DNA of 64,000 nucleotides from Varanus komodoensis (taxonomy: Eukaryota > Chordata > Lepidosauria > Squamata > Varanidae): the NCBI RefSeq assembly GCF_004798865.1, contig NW_025336479.1, forward strand, positions 7,704,485-7,768,484. The letters run 5' to 3'. This document shows positions 26,537 to 38,345 of the stretch, in pieces (position 1 is the first letter of the stretch; every line of letters begins with the position of its first letter). The translations under genes were made by a program, and so were the position numbers. The notes below the pieces were generated by a model. It was not told the origin of the DNA. It worked only from the letters and a program-made list of their open reading frames with translations, and did not search any database.

Positions 26537-27177
26537 ATGTTCCATCCTCATAACTACTTGCTCGGAGGGTCTGCTGTTTCTAGGCAGTGTGGTGCTGACA
26601 TGTTTTTTAAACATCATGGCTCTTTTTATTACAATAAATTGTTTTGATAGTGTTGTATGCAGATGAAATTCTTGTCTTAGGGAGCAATATTGAGATTAAT
26701 CTAAGACATCAATCTCACCTTTACTGCCTTGGTATCATTTACCTGTCACCGCAGAACATTATAAAGACAATTGTAATTTAACATTGTTCCTGTGGACAGC
26801 AGCAAAGCAGTTACGGCTTTGGGAAAAATAAGTGTGGCGTAACACAGGAAAGAACACAGAAGAGACTGATTAAAATAAGTTCCTATATTAGCATTGCCAG
26901 CTATCTAGGGCCTAAATACGCATGGCTGAGTTCATTTGTTCTCATACAGGATGGCTCAGTCTTTATGCGATAGGAGCACAATCTCAGGATTGCTGCCTTC
27001 TTAGGTTTGTGAACTATAAATCAGGCATGGGGAAGTTCCCTCTTGGAGAATGGAGAGGAACCCACTCCATCAGGAGCCAGCATGGCCCTGAGGCCAGAAT
27101 TGGTTGCGCCCCCCAGGTCTAGGTCAAGAGGAGCTTCTTGACTGATCTGTGTTGTTACACTGAATATGTTCTAATAG

Positions 27178-27238
27178 AAGGTCCGACTGGATGGCCCGGG
27201 AGGTCCCTTCTGACTCGATCTGTTTCTATGTTTCTAAG
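27178..27238 (+). repeat. CR1 LINE 3' terminus
   Basis: GGTCCGACTGGATGGCCCGG..GGTCCCTTCTGACTCGATCTG, then TTTCTATGTTTCTA, is the CR1 3' end (GGTTGGACTAGATGACC..GGTCCCTTCCAACTC..ATTCTATGATTCTA). Extreme 5' truncation; CpGs retained. Confidence 0.8.
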
Positions 27239-27239
27239 C

Positions 27240-29800
27240 TGTTTTCTGTGGAGGGGGAAAAGTTATAAATCTGTTAAATGCAATAAAGTTTTTTTGCTCA
27301 GGATATGGAATTTCTTGCCAGCCTAGTTTTTTCAGGTTGATTATGCCCACTCACCTTCTAGAAGCTGGGTGGTGGTGGTGTTTATAGTCCCAATTTAGCA
27401 TTGCTGTGTTCTAATGCAAACTTACAAAGGAAATTGGCAAGAACAGGCTTTGTTCAGTCGTTGGATCATTTATGCACAGTTGCAAAGGACTAGGGGAGAA
27501 ATACTCGTAAAGGAAGGAGCCAATAGCACGATTGAGAAACACTGAAGATGAAGGGAAAGCAGAGCCCAAGAAGTAAGTGCATCAAAAGAGGCACGGGGGT
27601 GGCAATATCTCCCCCTGGGCAACGTGAGCATCTGGCTTTTAAGTGGGGAACTGACCATTCTCAGTATTCTCCACCTTTTTAGCACTTTATCTGACTGTCC
27701 AGCTATTCCAGAACATGGAGATAATAAACCCCCACTTTCTGTGACTCTTTCAGAGCACTTACTGCTGTGGTCACCTCTATTTCCTGGCAGTTCTTTAAAA
27801 AATCCTAAGACAACATGGGATGGAGTGGGGGAAGGGATCTAAGTCCTGCCGGTGCTGACACCCAGTTCGCTCTGAACAATTTCCTGTTCAACCACTCTGT
27901 AAAGATTTTTTAAAATAGGCTGAATATTTGCATCCCTGCCTATTTGCAAAAGACAAACAAAATAATATTTAAAATTATGAATGCATTTGCACACCTTTTG
28001 GGGACCAGATTTGTTTTCTTCTAAAGGTGTTGGACAAGTGACAAAGATTCCAAAGTGCTTTGGGGCATCAGTGGAGAGGGGGTTGTTGTCTATTGCACTA
28101 GTGGGATCACGAAGAAGCCAAAGGCTTCTGCTGCTCTTGCTGAGCACCTCCGTGGCTGATCCTGACAATCTATAATGAAATTGCTTTTCCGTGTTTGGAG
28201 GGCACAACAATCTGTCATATAAACAACCCCCAGAAGAAGCCATGGATTTTCAGGCTTGTTCACAAGATGCAGCCTGCCTAGCAGAAAGCAGTACTGATTT
28301 GCGTAACATAGCAGCCCACCGTGGCTGTCTCTGATGGTTTCCTGTGCTGAGTGAATCAGGTTTGTCTGTTAATGCTTCCATTTCCAGACTTAAAGCTTCT
28401 CCAGAGAGAAATAGTCACATTCAAGCAATCTTTTATATTTTGTCTCTCACAAATGCCCATTTGTATATTATTCTTCCTCTTGTGCAGATGGAGACTATGG
28501 GTACATATTTATCCATTTGGTGAGATTCCTTTATTTATTCTAATAACAACATTTCCTTAATAACTGCATGCAGAATTATGTACAGGGGCTACTCAGATCA
28601 TAGCACTGAGGAGTTCAACTACCTGGTGTGTGCATGGATGCCTACACACCTGGGTATGGTAGAGAAAGTATAGTGAGCGCTGAGAAATGAACGGATGGCC
28701 ATTTTGAGTTTAAAGTATTAGTCTCTAAGCTGTTATTCTTTTCTGTAATTTCATCTGTTAATTACATTGGATAAAAAATAAAATATACTGGGAGCCCATC
28801 TTCATGGAGTGTCTTGGGTGCAGTTTTCTGTAGATCTTTGTAAGCATTTTAGCTGCATGCAGCTGTGAAAGCGGTTAAACAATACTTTGTATAGAACTCA
28901 TAAAATGTAAAAGGCATGGAGGATCATTCTGTCTTCAGTAGAAGGGAAACATTCTCAGCCCTATCAAAAGTAAATAAATTATAAGCACAAATCAACAAGT
29001 TTGTTGCAACAATAACCCTTGATTCAAAGGATTTAGCATCTCCCATGAATTCAGTGTCATAAAGCCTCTGTGTTTTGTTTTTGACTGGAACTGCTGCCCA
29101 TTACCTATGTTGAGTAGAGTTTTGTATGAACTCATAGCAATGGCGTAAGGCATGGATGCTTGATTTCTGTTCACAGGGGACTGTCTGCTAACTAAAGCTA
29201 TTGCACAATGGTTCTTTTCCAGTCTCACAAAAAATGATTAAAATTATGTTCTTTTGATGGCAGCTTGATCTAAATAAACAGACAGAAAAGACCCTTTCAT
29301 TTCATTGTCTATTAGACCTTGCTCTGGATCCTACCTTTGGGGTTAGAGGGACTCAGCCCTGATCAGACCTTAATAGATGTTAGTGAGTTTTAGACTGAGA
29401 AAGCTCTTTGATTGTTTGCTCTATTCAAACATATCCTTCCCCAGGAAAGCTTTCAGTCATTCCTGAATGAGATATACCCTTTGCAAAGGGGAGGCATAGC
29501 TCATATTCTGCTTTCTCAAGATGGTAGGATGTACCAAGCATCAAACAGTCCTTGGCTTGTAAGCTTTACAGTGGTCATACATTTCTTGATACAAGTCACT
29601 AATTACTTATATATTTCTTTCCAGAATGTGATGGTGATTGAAAAGTTAAACAGAACAGCAACATCTTATTCGGCAAAGCTGGTTGTGTGGAAGCAAAACC
29701 TAAGAAATACAAAAAGGACGTTCTGCAGTGTAGTGGCAGAGCATATTGATTTGGTTATTTCATATCCCTGCCTTTCTTGCCTTTCCTTGCTCACCTTTCC
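27240..29800. other. Intronic sequence, nothing recognised
   Basis: Includes a 134-codon open frame on the minus strand at 27839-28243 without recognised homology, splice support or domain. Treated as chance. Confidence 0.4.
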
Positions 29801-29804
29801 AAAG

Positions 29805-29980
29805 GTTCCCAAAGCATATGTCTGATATGCATAAAATTCTAAGTTTGGTCCTCAGCACCTTCTGTTCAAAGAGGTCTGAAGAAGCCAAACTGAAAAAGAC
29901 CTCTGCCTGAGACCTTGGAAAGCCACTGCCAGTCAGGCTAGACCACATGGTATGGCCCAGTGGGATATGTGCATCTTTTG
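29805..29980 (+). mobile_element. tRNA-derived SINE (GCAGAGCATCTGCTT family), decayed
   Basis: Contains the body AAAGACCTCTGCCTGAGACCTTGGAAAGCCACTGCCAGTCAGG, then CTAGACCA. This matches the reptile SINE body GGAAAGACTCCTGCCTGAAACCCTGGAGAGCCGCTGCCAGTCAG. The tRNA-like head at about 29810-29850 is poorly preserved. Same family as 60203-60373. Confidence 0.75.
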
Positions 29981-32035
29981 ATTTCTTGGATGTCCACTGG
30001 ACAGGATGTGCACAACAGTAGAAAATGATTCTGACAATACCCAATATGCCTTGGTGAACACCTGTATGTGAAACCTTTTCTCTGATGTTTCCCTTCTTAA
30101 AAGTGGGGAATTAGAAGAATGTAGGGTAGAATGCACTATGTTTTGGCTAGTCTGAAGCAAAAGTCCTTGCATGAGTGTCTTTTAAAGAAAGAGTTAAAGT
30201 ACCTTGTTCTGTAAAATAGTGCTGTTCTCTGAGGATAGGAAGAACCAGTTGTGTGCCCTTGGGCGCACTGGGGTAAATGGAGGTAGTTCAGAGGAGCATC
30301 AGAGGCCGGCAGCTGTGTGCTTGCCTGAGATTTACTTGTTTTATGGAAAAGAGCTGGCTTTGACTCTCTTTTGCCTTACAGGGTCATACCAGATGTATAC
30401 AGAATACATCTTGTTCATGCCTGATCAAAGTTATCCCATAACACCTTTCTTGTAACTGGTGATTTTATAAACAAGTAGAACATGCCAGCTGGATCATTGG
30501 GTCTTAGGCTATGTCTGTGTACAGAGAAATCTGTGTTTGACTTGTCAACAGAGCAGATGCTATACGGGGGGAAATGGAACGTATTGTGCCCTGTGGGGTC
30601 TGTCACTGTCACACAGGTATTCTTCAGAGTGTGACTGCATTGGATTTCTAGGGGCAACTTTTTCTGTGGTCGACTTGGAATGCCAGTTTAATCTTTCCTT
30701 CTGGGATTATATGCTGCAGAGTCAGTGCTTCCTAGGAAGAAGCCTTTTCACATTCAAGATGTACAGATCTATTCCACAGAGGGGGCATTTTGAATTTTAC
30801 ATTTTCCCAGCCCAAACTGCTTTTAATATTGGGCTTCGCTCGTGCATCACCCATCACAATAGCAAAGGATATTTGCAAGTGGGGGCTTCTAGGATCCGTT
30901 CAGTACTATGAAGAGTTAATAGATATCTGTCAGCAGCATTACAGCGATGTAGTGCTCATTTCAGAAGGGCCTTTTAATTATACCATAGCCCTGCAATATT
31001 GGCTTTTCCACAGCATGCAAACAGCTCCTCCTTGAGCTGACTTTGCAAGGTGTGAAAGTACAATTAACTTATTTTTCTACCAGCTGTAGTGGTGCAATCA
31101 TGCCTTATACTATATGACAGCACACTCTGAGTAGTGTACTGTTATCGATGGAACTATGTTAAGCAACTGTCTTTGGACAATTAATGTTTTTCCTCAAAAA
31201 AGTTTTAATTCCCCACTTGAATTGAAGCTCTCAAGATTTTTAACAGCATTAGCATTGCTTGTGTTTTGTCAAACAGATTAGGCAAACAAGTTTCTTGGGC
31301 CTCATTAAATTTCTAGCTCTCTGTGTGTCTACTTTAATTGCTATGGTTCTCTAGCCAGTTGTCACCAAGACCTGAACATAGCCGCTGAGAGCAGCACACT
31401 AGTGAATCGTAGACAAATATTGATGCGCACTTTAGCATGAGATGTTAGGATTAAGAATGCACACACTAAAAGATGAAGTTAAACACTGGCTCCCCTCAGG
31501 TCCTGGTGACATTCATGGAATATGAATCAATTAGGAAGAGGTTCTGGAAGAGGCATGCCCGAAGCTCCACATTTCTGGTGAGACACAGGAAGGCAGTCAC
31601 AATATGTTGCCAGCAGTGGATAGCAGGAGATCATTATTTTTTTCCTGGTGTTTGAGACAAGAAGAATGGCTTGGCATTCTGAGTGCGTGGCATCTGATAT
31701 TCCATACCTGCAGCAAGTCCTATGGATTGTGATGTTGAGACTTGGGACAAGCACCTGGAGCAGTCAGCACCCCCAGAGGGTCAACCATAGACTAGGCATG
31801 GAGTAAGAACATGAAACAGTTTGTCAGCATCTATTTGCTATACCTGGCAGTCAGGCACTATTTTGGGGAGGCGCTTTCCCTTTCTGAGATTCCTTGATCT
31901 CCCACAGGGAATTTGGCGTAGTATCTGGAACAATCATTCAGCATGCTAGGCATTGCAAATATAACAAAAGATCCGTTTTTGGTTTGTCTCCAAAACCTAG
32001 CATGAAGTAAGACAGACTTCTCCCCCACGTTCTCT
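29981..32035. other. Intronic sequence; one block possibly conserved
   Basis: The 30780-31090 block looks single-copy and is raised as a candidate conserved element. The 31450-31960 block is GC-balanced but unassigned. Confidence 0.4.
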
Positions 32036-32039
32036 GCAC

Positions 32040-32090
32040 AAAGAGCTTCAGCTTTTGGGCAGTGTCGAAATTAATTAAATAAATAAAATG
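32040..32090 (+). repeat. L2-type LINE 3' tail
   Basis: AGAGCTTCAGCTTTTGGGCAGTGTCGAAATT followed by AATTAAATAAATAAA. Diverged L2 3' end with its tandem tail. Confidence 0.55.
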
Positions 32091-33866
32091 ACATGCCAGA
32101 GAACCAAGCAGAAGGGCTGGGACAGTTTTCAGCATCCAAAATGATGTGAGAGACCCTCAGCCTCTAGAGCTTTATGGTCACTGCTTGCCACCTGGCAACT
32201 TCATTTGTTTGCACAATGAAAATCCTCGTGTGTGTCTGTGTCTATGTCTGTGTAGTAATGAAAGCCTCAGTGGCATTTGTATATGTATTAGTGATTACAA
32301 AGAATTCAAGGACAAAATTATTAGTGTCAGGCTTCATAGTACTAGAAGTGTGTCATTCATAGCTTCTTAAATCCTGTATGTTGGCTTTGGACCTAAACCA
32401 ACAGTGGAACTTCTTTACTGTACTGACTGGTACAAAGGCCAAGATATTATACCAATTTTGCAAGCAAATAATTTTGTGTAGGTGTTTGGAACTGGATTTT
32501 TTTTTAATCCTGTGATTTCAGGACTTAAGTTGCAACTTTAGTGTTCAGCATGCTAAACAACTGCGAGAAAACTGAAAAGAGGAAAAAATACAGACTTGTG
32601 GTAGCTATTTGACTTCAAAAATAGTAATACACCAGCAGAGTCACTTTGCTGTTAAGAAAGGTGCTTTAAAAAGTTGGTCTGGTGTTTTATTTTTACTGCT
32701 TCTGTCTGTTTACACAGTATTGGGGAAAATATCATTTAATTCTTATCTTTGTAAAACAGAAAGCTATAAAATCATCTGAAGCAGTAACTAAATTGCCTGG
32801 CTCTTTCTTCTGTCCTTCCACCTTTTTCTTTCCTTCCCTGCAGTCCATTCAGCAAAAAAACTACCTTTACCATTTGCACAGATCTTGGGACCAATCCAAA
32901 CACCTAATTGAGATGGAAGTGATCAAACAATAAGCTTCCCCCATTTCCAGGTGCTGGGCTCATATGGCAAAGCTCTGTCACATTAAAAAAGCAACATTTA
33001 CTTGATAGTAAACATTTTGTGTGAATTTAGGCTCAAGTGGGTTCACTGCAAGCTGCAAATAGTCAAAAGGAAACTTTCCTTGGCTCAGAAGCTTGTAAAA
33101 AAAAGGTGATAAATGTTGCATTCCACTAAATTAAATCAGCAAAATCCACATTTGGGTTTGAAAAACTGGTAGAATCATGTTCCAGCTTATCAAATTGTTG
33201 GCTGGGTCCATTTAATTAAAAGTTAAATTGAAGGCAGACATTTATTCCCTCTCAGCATTCTAACAAGTTCTATGCACATCCCTGCTTAGGCTTATTTTGC
33301 AATTCTGTTTAAAACACTATGAGGTGACTGGTCTATGTGGGGCTATAAAAATCCACACCAAACATTTACATGCTTTATTAAAAATAGTTTCTTCCCTGCT
33401 GTCCAGAGTTGACGCAGACAAAGCTGGAGCATTTGTGAAATCCATTGTTTAAGCTGATAGGATTTGGATGAATTAATCTATTTAACCAGGTTACTACGTT
33501 TTGCATGTAGAATTCTGTTTAAAGCATTACATGGTGTAATTAAAGCTTAGATTTTATATATATTGTATATACATTTTCTGTACCAGTAACAGCTATGTTC
33601 TAAGCATGTTTGCATCTGTCTGTTTTTGGATAGATGTTTAGCTCTGATATGTTGAATGGCAAGTTACATATATCTACCTTCCCAATCTCACTTCTGCATA
33701 GATTTCCCAAATTTCCCTTCTGCTTTTCAATGCAGAAGCAAGGAGACAGAAGGCAAATGGAAAGAACACCACAGTTGACTTCACTGTATTTTTAAACCTA
33801 CTGGTTTGCTGGTTACTCTCTGCTGAGGTTGCATGCTCTCAAAGATGCTTCATGAATGCTTTACGT
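32091..33866. other. Intronic sequence, nothing recognised
   Basis: No supported feature. Short TG-rich stretch near 32228-32255. Confidence 0.4.
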
Positions 33867-34005
33867 CAGCCTTCCCCAACCTTGTGCCTTCCAGACATGT
33901 TGGGACTGCAGCACCCAGAATTTCCAGTGAGTGGCCCTGCCGCATGGGAATTTCGGGAGTTGTAGTCCAAATGCCTCTGAAAGGCCACCAGGTTGGGGAA
34001 GGCTG
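33867..34005 (+). mobile_element. Palindromic hAT-like MITE just upstream of a COX10 exon
   Basis: A 139-bp element with long terminal inverted repeats. The left end CAGCCTTCCCCAACCTTGTG matches the reverse complement of the right end, CAGCCTTCCCCAACCTGGTG, with one difference in 20. The centre carries the family words CTGCAGCACCCAGAATT and GGGAGTTGTAGTCCAA. Flanking 8-mers CTTTACGT and CTTTATTC agree at 5 of 8 positions, compatible with a decayed 8-bp target duplication of a hAT element. Its right end is 91 bp from the splice acceptor. Confidence 0.85.
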
Positions 34006-34059
34006 CTTTATTCCATTGTCATTTCTCCATTGTAAGAGAAACTAAGCTAAGCCCTTTTA

Positions 34060-34096
34060 CTAATCTTTATTCTCTACTTTTTCTCTTTTTTTATAG
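34060..34096 (+). promoter_or_regulatory. COX10: Splice acceptor and polypyrimidine tract of the COX10 penultimate exon
   Basis: TTATTCTCTACTTTTTCTC then TTTTTTTATAG. A strong pyrimidine tract with AG at 34095-34096. Confidence 0.85.
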
Positions 34097-34329
34097 CCCT
34101 CTGCTTGCTGTTTCCTTTGCTGTGGCTTGTGCAGTTCCAGGAATAGCCCTGCTGACCCTTGGAGTAAATCCTCTTACTGGAGCCCTAGGAGCCTTCAACA
34201 TTGTCCTGTACACATGCTGTTACACACCCTTGAAAAGAATGAGCATTGTCAATACGTGGGTAGGTGCCGTGGTTGGTGCCATTCCCCCAGTCATGGGCTG
34301 GACAGCGGCAACTGGGAGTCTGGACGCAG
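34097..34329 (+). CDS. COX10: COX10 penultimate coding exon (protoheme IX farnesyltransferase)
   Basis: COX10 is a mitochondrial inner-membrane UbiA-family prenyltransferase. It adds a farnesyl group to heme b to make heme O, the precursor of heme A for cytochrome c oxidase. The exon reads as one base completing a Ser codon, 77 codons from PLLAVSF to GSLDA, and one base opening a Gly codon. It is bounded by a pyrimidine tract plus TTATAG acceptor at 34096 and a CAG/GTGAGT donor at 34330. The peptide is nearly collinear with human COX10 from memory: [21 protein letters not shown] and [19 protein letters not shown] are shared. It carries about three hydrophobic membrane segments (PLLAVSF to [30 protein letters not shown]). 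The first prenyltransferase NxxxD loop lies in an upstream exon, which I did not find in the window. Human COX10 has seven exons, and this matches its exon 6. Identification is very secure. Confidence 0.98.
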
Positions 34330-36000
34330 GTGAGTTTGACACACACGTCCGTTGGGCTCTTGAGCATGAGGACTTCCTTCCTTGCCTTCCCTCCCCTTTT
34401 GTTTTCTGACCTCTTGTTTTTCATAAGGCCCCCTTGAAATAGAGAGGCCTAGTTTTAAAGCATATTTGCCAGTATTTCTCTAATATTGTCTAGGGCCTAC
34501 ACCTTCCAGGTAGCAGGGCCTATTTTCCCCCACTGACTGATAAGCTAGAGATGAAACCAAGGCTATACCAGTTCCAAGACTGATTAGATTCTCTGAACCA
34601 CAGCCTCAAATCCAGATTTTCTTAGAGTGACACCATCTCTGGCAGCGTAAGTTGAAGGTCTTGGGTAAGGAAGAGGGAGAGGAAGATGATCGCTGAGCTG
34701 AACAGAGCAGAGCAGAGACCCATTCCTTGGATAGCAAAAGGATAGCCTTGTGCCAAGGATACACCTCCGGTGGTTGAGAATGGGACACGTAGTGCCGGGT
34801 GATTTGATCATTATAAACATGTAGGGAGTGCCCACATGACATGACAGCACACAATGGGTTATTTAACACATGGAGTGGCTGCTCCACATGAGGGGCATGT
34901 ACAGCCGCTCTGCATATGCAGCCCTTCCGCATGAACATGATGAGCACGGATTATGCAACAGCTGAGGGGAAAGAACCCTCATTACCCATGGTCTGGTTTT
35001 AGGGTTAGGAGAGGGTTGTTTATCCATCATATAACCCATGCTTATCTGATCTGAATATCACAACTCCCCAGATGGGAATTGCATGTACAATGTGACACTC
35101 ACTGTGGCTCATCCAAATCCAGTTAGTGAGGCATGTTTGTGACAAACATACGGACCACATGATGACTTGCCTTCCTGGTTTAGAATGTTAGTTGCCTGGT
35201 GGACTGCTTAAATACCTGCTTTTAAGACTGTAAAATTCTCTGCTTGTTCCTCACAGCTCCCAAAAGCAAATAAATATTGCTTTAGTAATGATTCACATAC
35301 AGCCATTTGTAAGCTAAATGCAACAGGTATGTAGAACAGTCTACCCTGTTTTGTTCCTTCACAGCCTCTGTTGAAATGTATCTAGGACTGCAGAAGCCCA
35401 GTCCATTGAGGGGGTGCCATTCAGTAAACTTCCTCCTGTAAAATTTGTAAGCAGCAAGCTGGTGGCCAGTGGCCACGTACTGTGTATATATTGCGCAACA
35501 GGGTCCTAGCTGGAGACTGAAGCGGCGTGGCAGAGGGAGCGCATCTGCAGCTCTCCGAGCAACAAGCACTGTCATGTCTCCCTCCTCAGTCCCATTCACT
35601 GTGTGAATAGGGTGCTGAACGCGCAGGGCACACAGAAGGCTGGCACCCCATGCAGTTGGAGCCCCCTCATTGGGTGGCTTCAGGTAGCTCCCCTAGTTTC
35701 AAGTAGTTCTCTCCACTGGGTGCTTGCATCCCTGTCCAGCTGTGGAACCCTAAGCCATGAGCCCTGCTAGATGTGCACAGCACACTTCAAGCATTCCTTC
35801 CAAAACTCTGCCAGTAAGCAAGTTCCCGAAAGGAAATGTACCGGACAAATGCCAGGTCCGCCTCGTTTCATTCTCTTTCCGTTGCAGTTGTACGGAGAAA
35901 CACTCACTCTGAAAGTTGTACCAGTCTGCCACTTTTAGTATTTGCTTTGCTTTGGAGAGTTTAGCTAGAAGTCTTGATTGTGTGTAATGATATGGCGATA
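34330..36000. other. Intronic sequence, one weak repeat-like block
   Basis: The 34780-35180 stretch has several ACCCATG/CATGGG-type words on both strands and may be a decayed DNA-transposon relic, but I cannot place its ends. The 35500-35700 stretch is locally GC-rich without recognised content. Confidence 0.35.
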
Positions 36001-36002
36001 GA

Positions 36003-36432
36003 TAAATATTTTTTTATTTATTTATTAAAACATTTTTATGCCGCCCCATTCGCCGAAGCCTCGGGGCGGCTTACAACAAAAATTAAAATAACATTTTAAA
36101 ATATATACAATAAAATACAAATATATAATATAAAACATACACTATAAAACAAGCCGCCCTGGCCAAATAAAATTCAATAATATTAACATTTAAAATACTG
36201 CTTAAATAAAAAGGTCTTCGCCTGGCGCCGAAAAACAAATAACGACGGCGCCAGGCGGACCTCTCTGGGGAGCGCATTCCAAAACTTAGGCGCCACCGCT
36301 GAGAAAGCCCTCCTCCGAGTAACCACCCTCCTAACTTCTTCCATGGAGGGCTCCCGGAGAAGGGCCTCTCCCGCCGATCTCCAGGGGCGGCTGGGCATAT
36401 AAGGATGTAAGCGCTCCTTCAGGTAACCATGT
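36003..36432 (-). mobile_element. L2-clade LINE 3' end, well preserved
   Basis: On the minus strand: HPYMPSRPWRSAGEALLREP, then VVTRRRAFSAVAPKFWNALP and REVRLAPSLFVFRRQAKTFL. This is an uninterrupted L2 ORF2 C-terminus, followed by a 3' UTR and the CGCCCCGAGGC..GGGGCGGCATAAA end with an AATAAATAAATAAA tail. 5'-truncated to about 430 bp. Many CpGs survive and the frame is open, so it is the youngest-looking L2 piece in the window. Confidence 0.93.
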
Positions 36433-36583
36433 ATAAATGTACTTATGTATAAACACATGTCACCACACTTTCAGATTGGGATCTTGGTATTCATTTGCTC
36501 ACTGAGAGTGTTGAAAAACACTCAGATCGTGTATCCAGTTCTGTATCTGAAAAAGAAAAAGTGTGATACCTTATTCACACTGA

Positions 36584-36830
36584 CAGTCACGGTGGTGCAG
36601 TGGTTAGAATGCTGAACTGAGACCCAGGAGACCTGAGTCCTAGTCCCCAGTTGGCCGTGAAGCTCCCTGGATGATTTTGGGCCAGTCACAGACTCTTGGT
36701 CTAACCTACTTTTCAAAGTTTTTGTTGTTGTGAGGTTATACTAGAAAGGAAGAGAATCTTGTAAGCAACCTTCAGTTTCTTGCAAGATGAAAAAAGGCAG
36801 GATATAAATGCAATGTAAAATGTATGAAAA
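36584..36830 (+). mobile_element. tRNA-derived squamate SINE
   Basis: Head GTCACGGTGGTGCAGTGGTT with box A-like and box B-like (GACCTGAGTCCTAGTCC) segments. Then come GGGCCAGTCACAGACTCTTG, CTAACCTACTT and TTGTTGTTGTGAGG, and an end resembling GGCAGGATATAAATGCAATG. Diverged but full length. Confidence 0.85.
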
Positions 36831-38260
36831 TATGTAATGTGCAATTGTAGGCAATTTTAGTCCTTGGTTTTCTTATACCTTAAAGCACCAAGACTTTCAA
36901 AGAGCTCATCCATATGTGCATTCTTTATTAAGTCTTCATGCCTACAGTTTGCTTATCCTTTTGTTAAAGAAGTTATGAACACCTTCGGTATGAAGAAATA
37001 GTGTGTGCTCTCTCCACATGAACAGGCTCCCATAACCCGTGAGCCTTGTCTCTGGAACCCATTACTGTTCTGTAATTAAATAGGAGGTGTAACTTGGTTT
37101 TAGCTGTAAGTGTGGAAATACATTTGCAGCTTGTTAAAAAGAAAAAGAGTTTTTACCCTACTGAACAAACAACAACAAGGGAGAAAGAAAAGAAGACTGC
37201 GCACAATTTCTTTGGTGTATGTAGTGCATTGCTTTTTATTAGAGAGTTTCTCCTCAAATAAGCAGCCCAATTTTTTTCTGGGCTACCCTGCTAAAGCCAA
37301 TTCAGTCAGAATTAATCACCTCTTCATTCTTGGTTTGAATATCACCCTTCAAACGAAGGGGTGGGGCAGGGCAGCAAGTCAGTCTATGACTGGGCTGACG
37401 GGAGCATGGCTACTTGATCAGTTCCAGTCTTAGGTGTTTCCCACAACTTAATCAGTGGAAGCCCTGGCTTGGGGAATAAAGTATGAAACTTTTCTATTAG
37501 TGGTAAGCTAAGGGAGTCCAGAGCCATCATCTTTATCACCACAGTAGAAATCACAGCAATACTTCATGCTAACGTCTATCAGCTGGAATCTAGCTTCCAG
37601 CTCATGTGAAGGCTCAAATCTCAGAGCAGACTTCAAGTTTAAGATGCCCACTGAAGGTGCAGAGAACTTCCCTTCCCAGGAGTTTGCAGCAAGTCATGCG
37701 GTTTTCATCTAAACTTGCCACTGTTTCATGGGCATATGTCTTTCTCATCTACGCCTGGCAAGAGTGAAATTGGATATGCTTCTCTGGTTAAAAAGAGCAG
37801 GGCTTTTCTGGAATTGTTTTTTCAAATGCAGGCTGTTTTTTGGCTGTTCAGAGATGTGATGACTGTTTGGAAGGATGAAGGTAGGGAGCCAGAGGTGCAA
37901 GTGCCATCCAGTGACAGTAATTCAGAAATGTCTCCGACATAATCAGTTTCTCTTGCTTGGTACTTGTTGCCTTCATTGTATTCAGAATAGCCAGGATTTT
38001 AATTTTTCAAGCAATGTTATTACACTTCTAGTTAGCACCTTTTTCTCTTTCAAGAAGGAAAAAAACAATATCATGAGAGGAAATAAAGGATCAGTGGAAA
38101 ATGCTGAAAAGGACAATTTTTCCCATTTGTGCAGAGACTTAGGTTGAACGTCTTGCTTGCTGCCAAGAGCTAATGGCTTGCTGATAATATATAATTTTCT
38201 TCATCTGTGTACATGCCTCTAGCCAAAAAGAGAAATTTTAATGATAATGGGAATTTATGT
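36831..38260. other. Intronic sequence, nothing recognised
   Basis: No supported feature. Confidence 0.4.
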
Positions 38261-38261
38261 C

Positions 38262-38345
38262 ATGTGTTTAAGGTTTTCAAAGCACTTCACATGCATTGTC
38301 ATGTGAATCCTAACAGCAACAATGAGGCGATAAGGTGTTCAAAGC
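38262..38345 (+). repeat. Ancient MIR/CORE-SINE-like or L2 3' fragment
   Basis: CAAAGCACTTCACATGCATTGTCATGTGAATCCTAACAGCAACAATGAGGCGATA resembles the MIR/L2 tail AAGCACTTTACATGTATTA..TCATTTAATCCTCACAACAACCCTATGAGGTA. Very old. Confidence 0.5.

Larger units (their letters stand above)
24340..27175. other. Intronic sequence with microsatellites only
   Basis: Nothing beyond the C/CA run and the (CTTT)n tract listed separately. Frames of about 105-120 codons here lack any recognised family. The longest minus-strand one is inflated by the (CTTT)n tract read as Lys-Glu-Arg-Lys. Confidence 0.45.
1..34096 (+). other. COX10: COX10 intron (3' part) upstream of the penultimate exon
   Basis: The acceptor is at 34095-34096 and the 5' end lies outside the window. 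I looked for the preceding exon, which should carry the NQFFEVPFD-type motif, and did not see it. This stretch therefore appears to be one intron of more than 34 kb, filled with decayed repeats and AT-rich unique sequence. Confidence 0.85.

Noticed and set aside
26255-26617. Minus-strand frame with a Lys-Glu-Arg repeat
   Set aside because: The repeat is the (CTTT)n microsatellite read in reverse.
27839-28243. 134-codon open frame on the minus strand
   Set aside because: No recognisable domain or splice context, and length attainable by chance in an intron of this size.
34780-35180. Decayed DNA transposon with ACCCATGG-type words
   Set aside because: No paired ends or target duplication could be placed, so it is only mentioned, not called.
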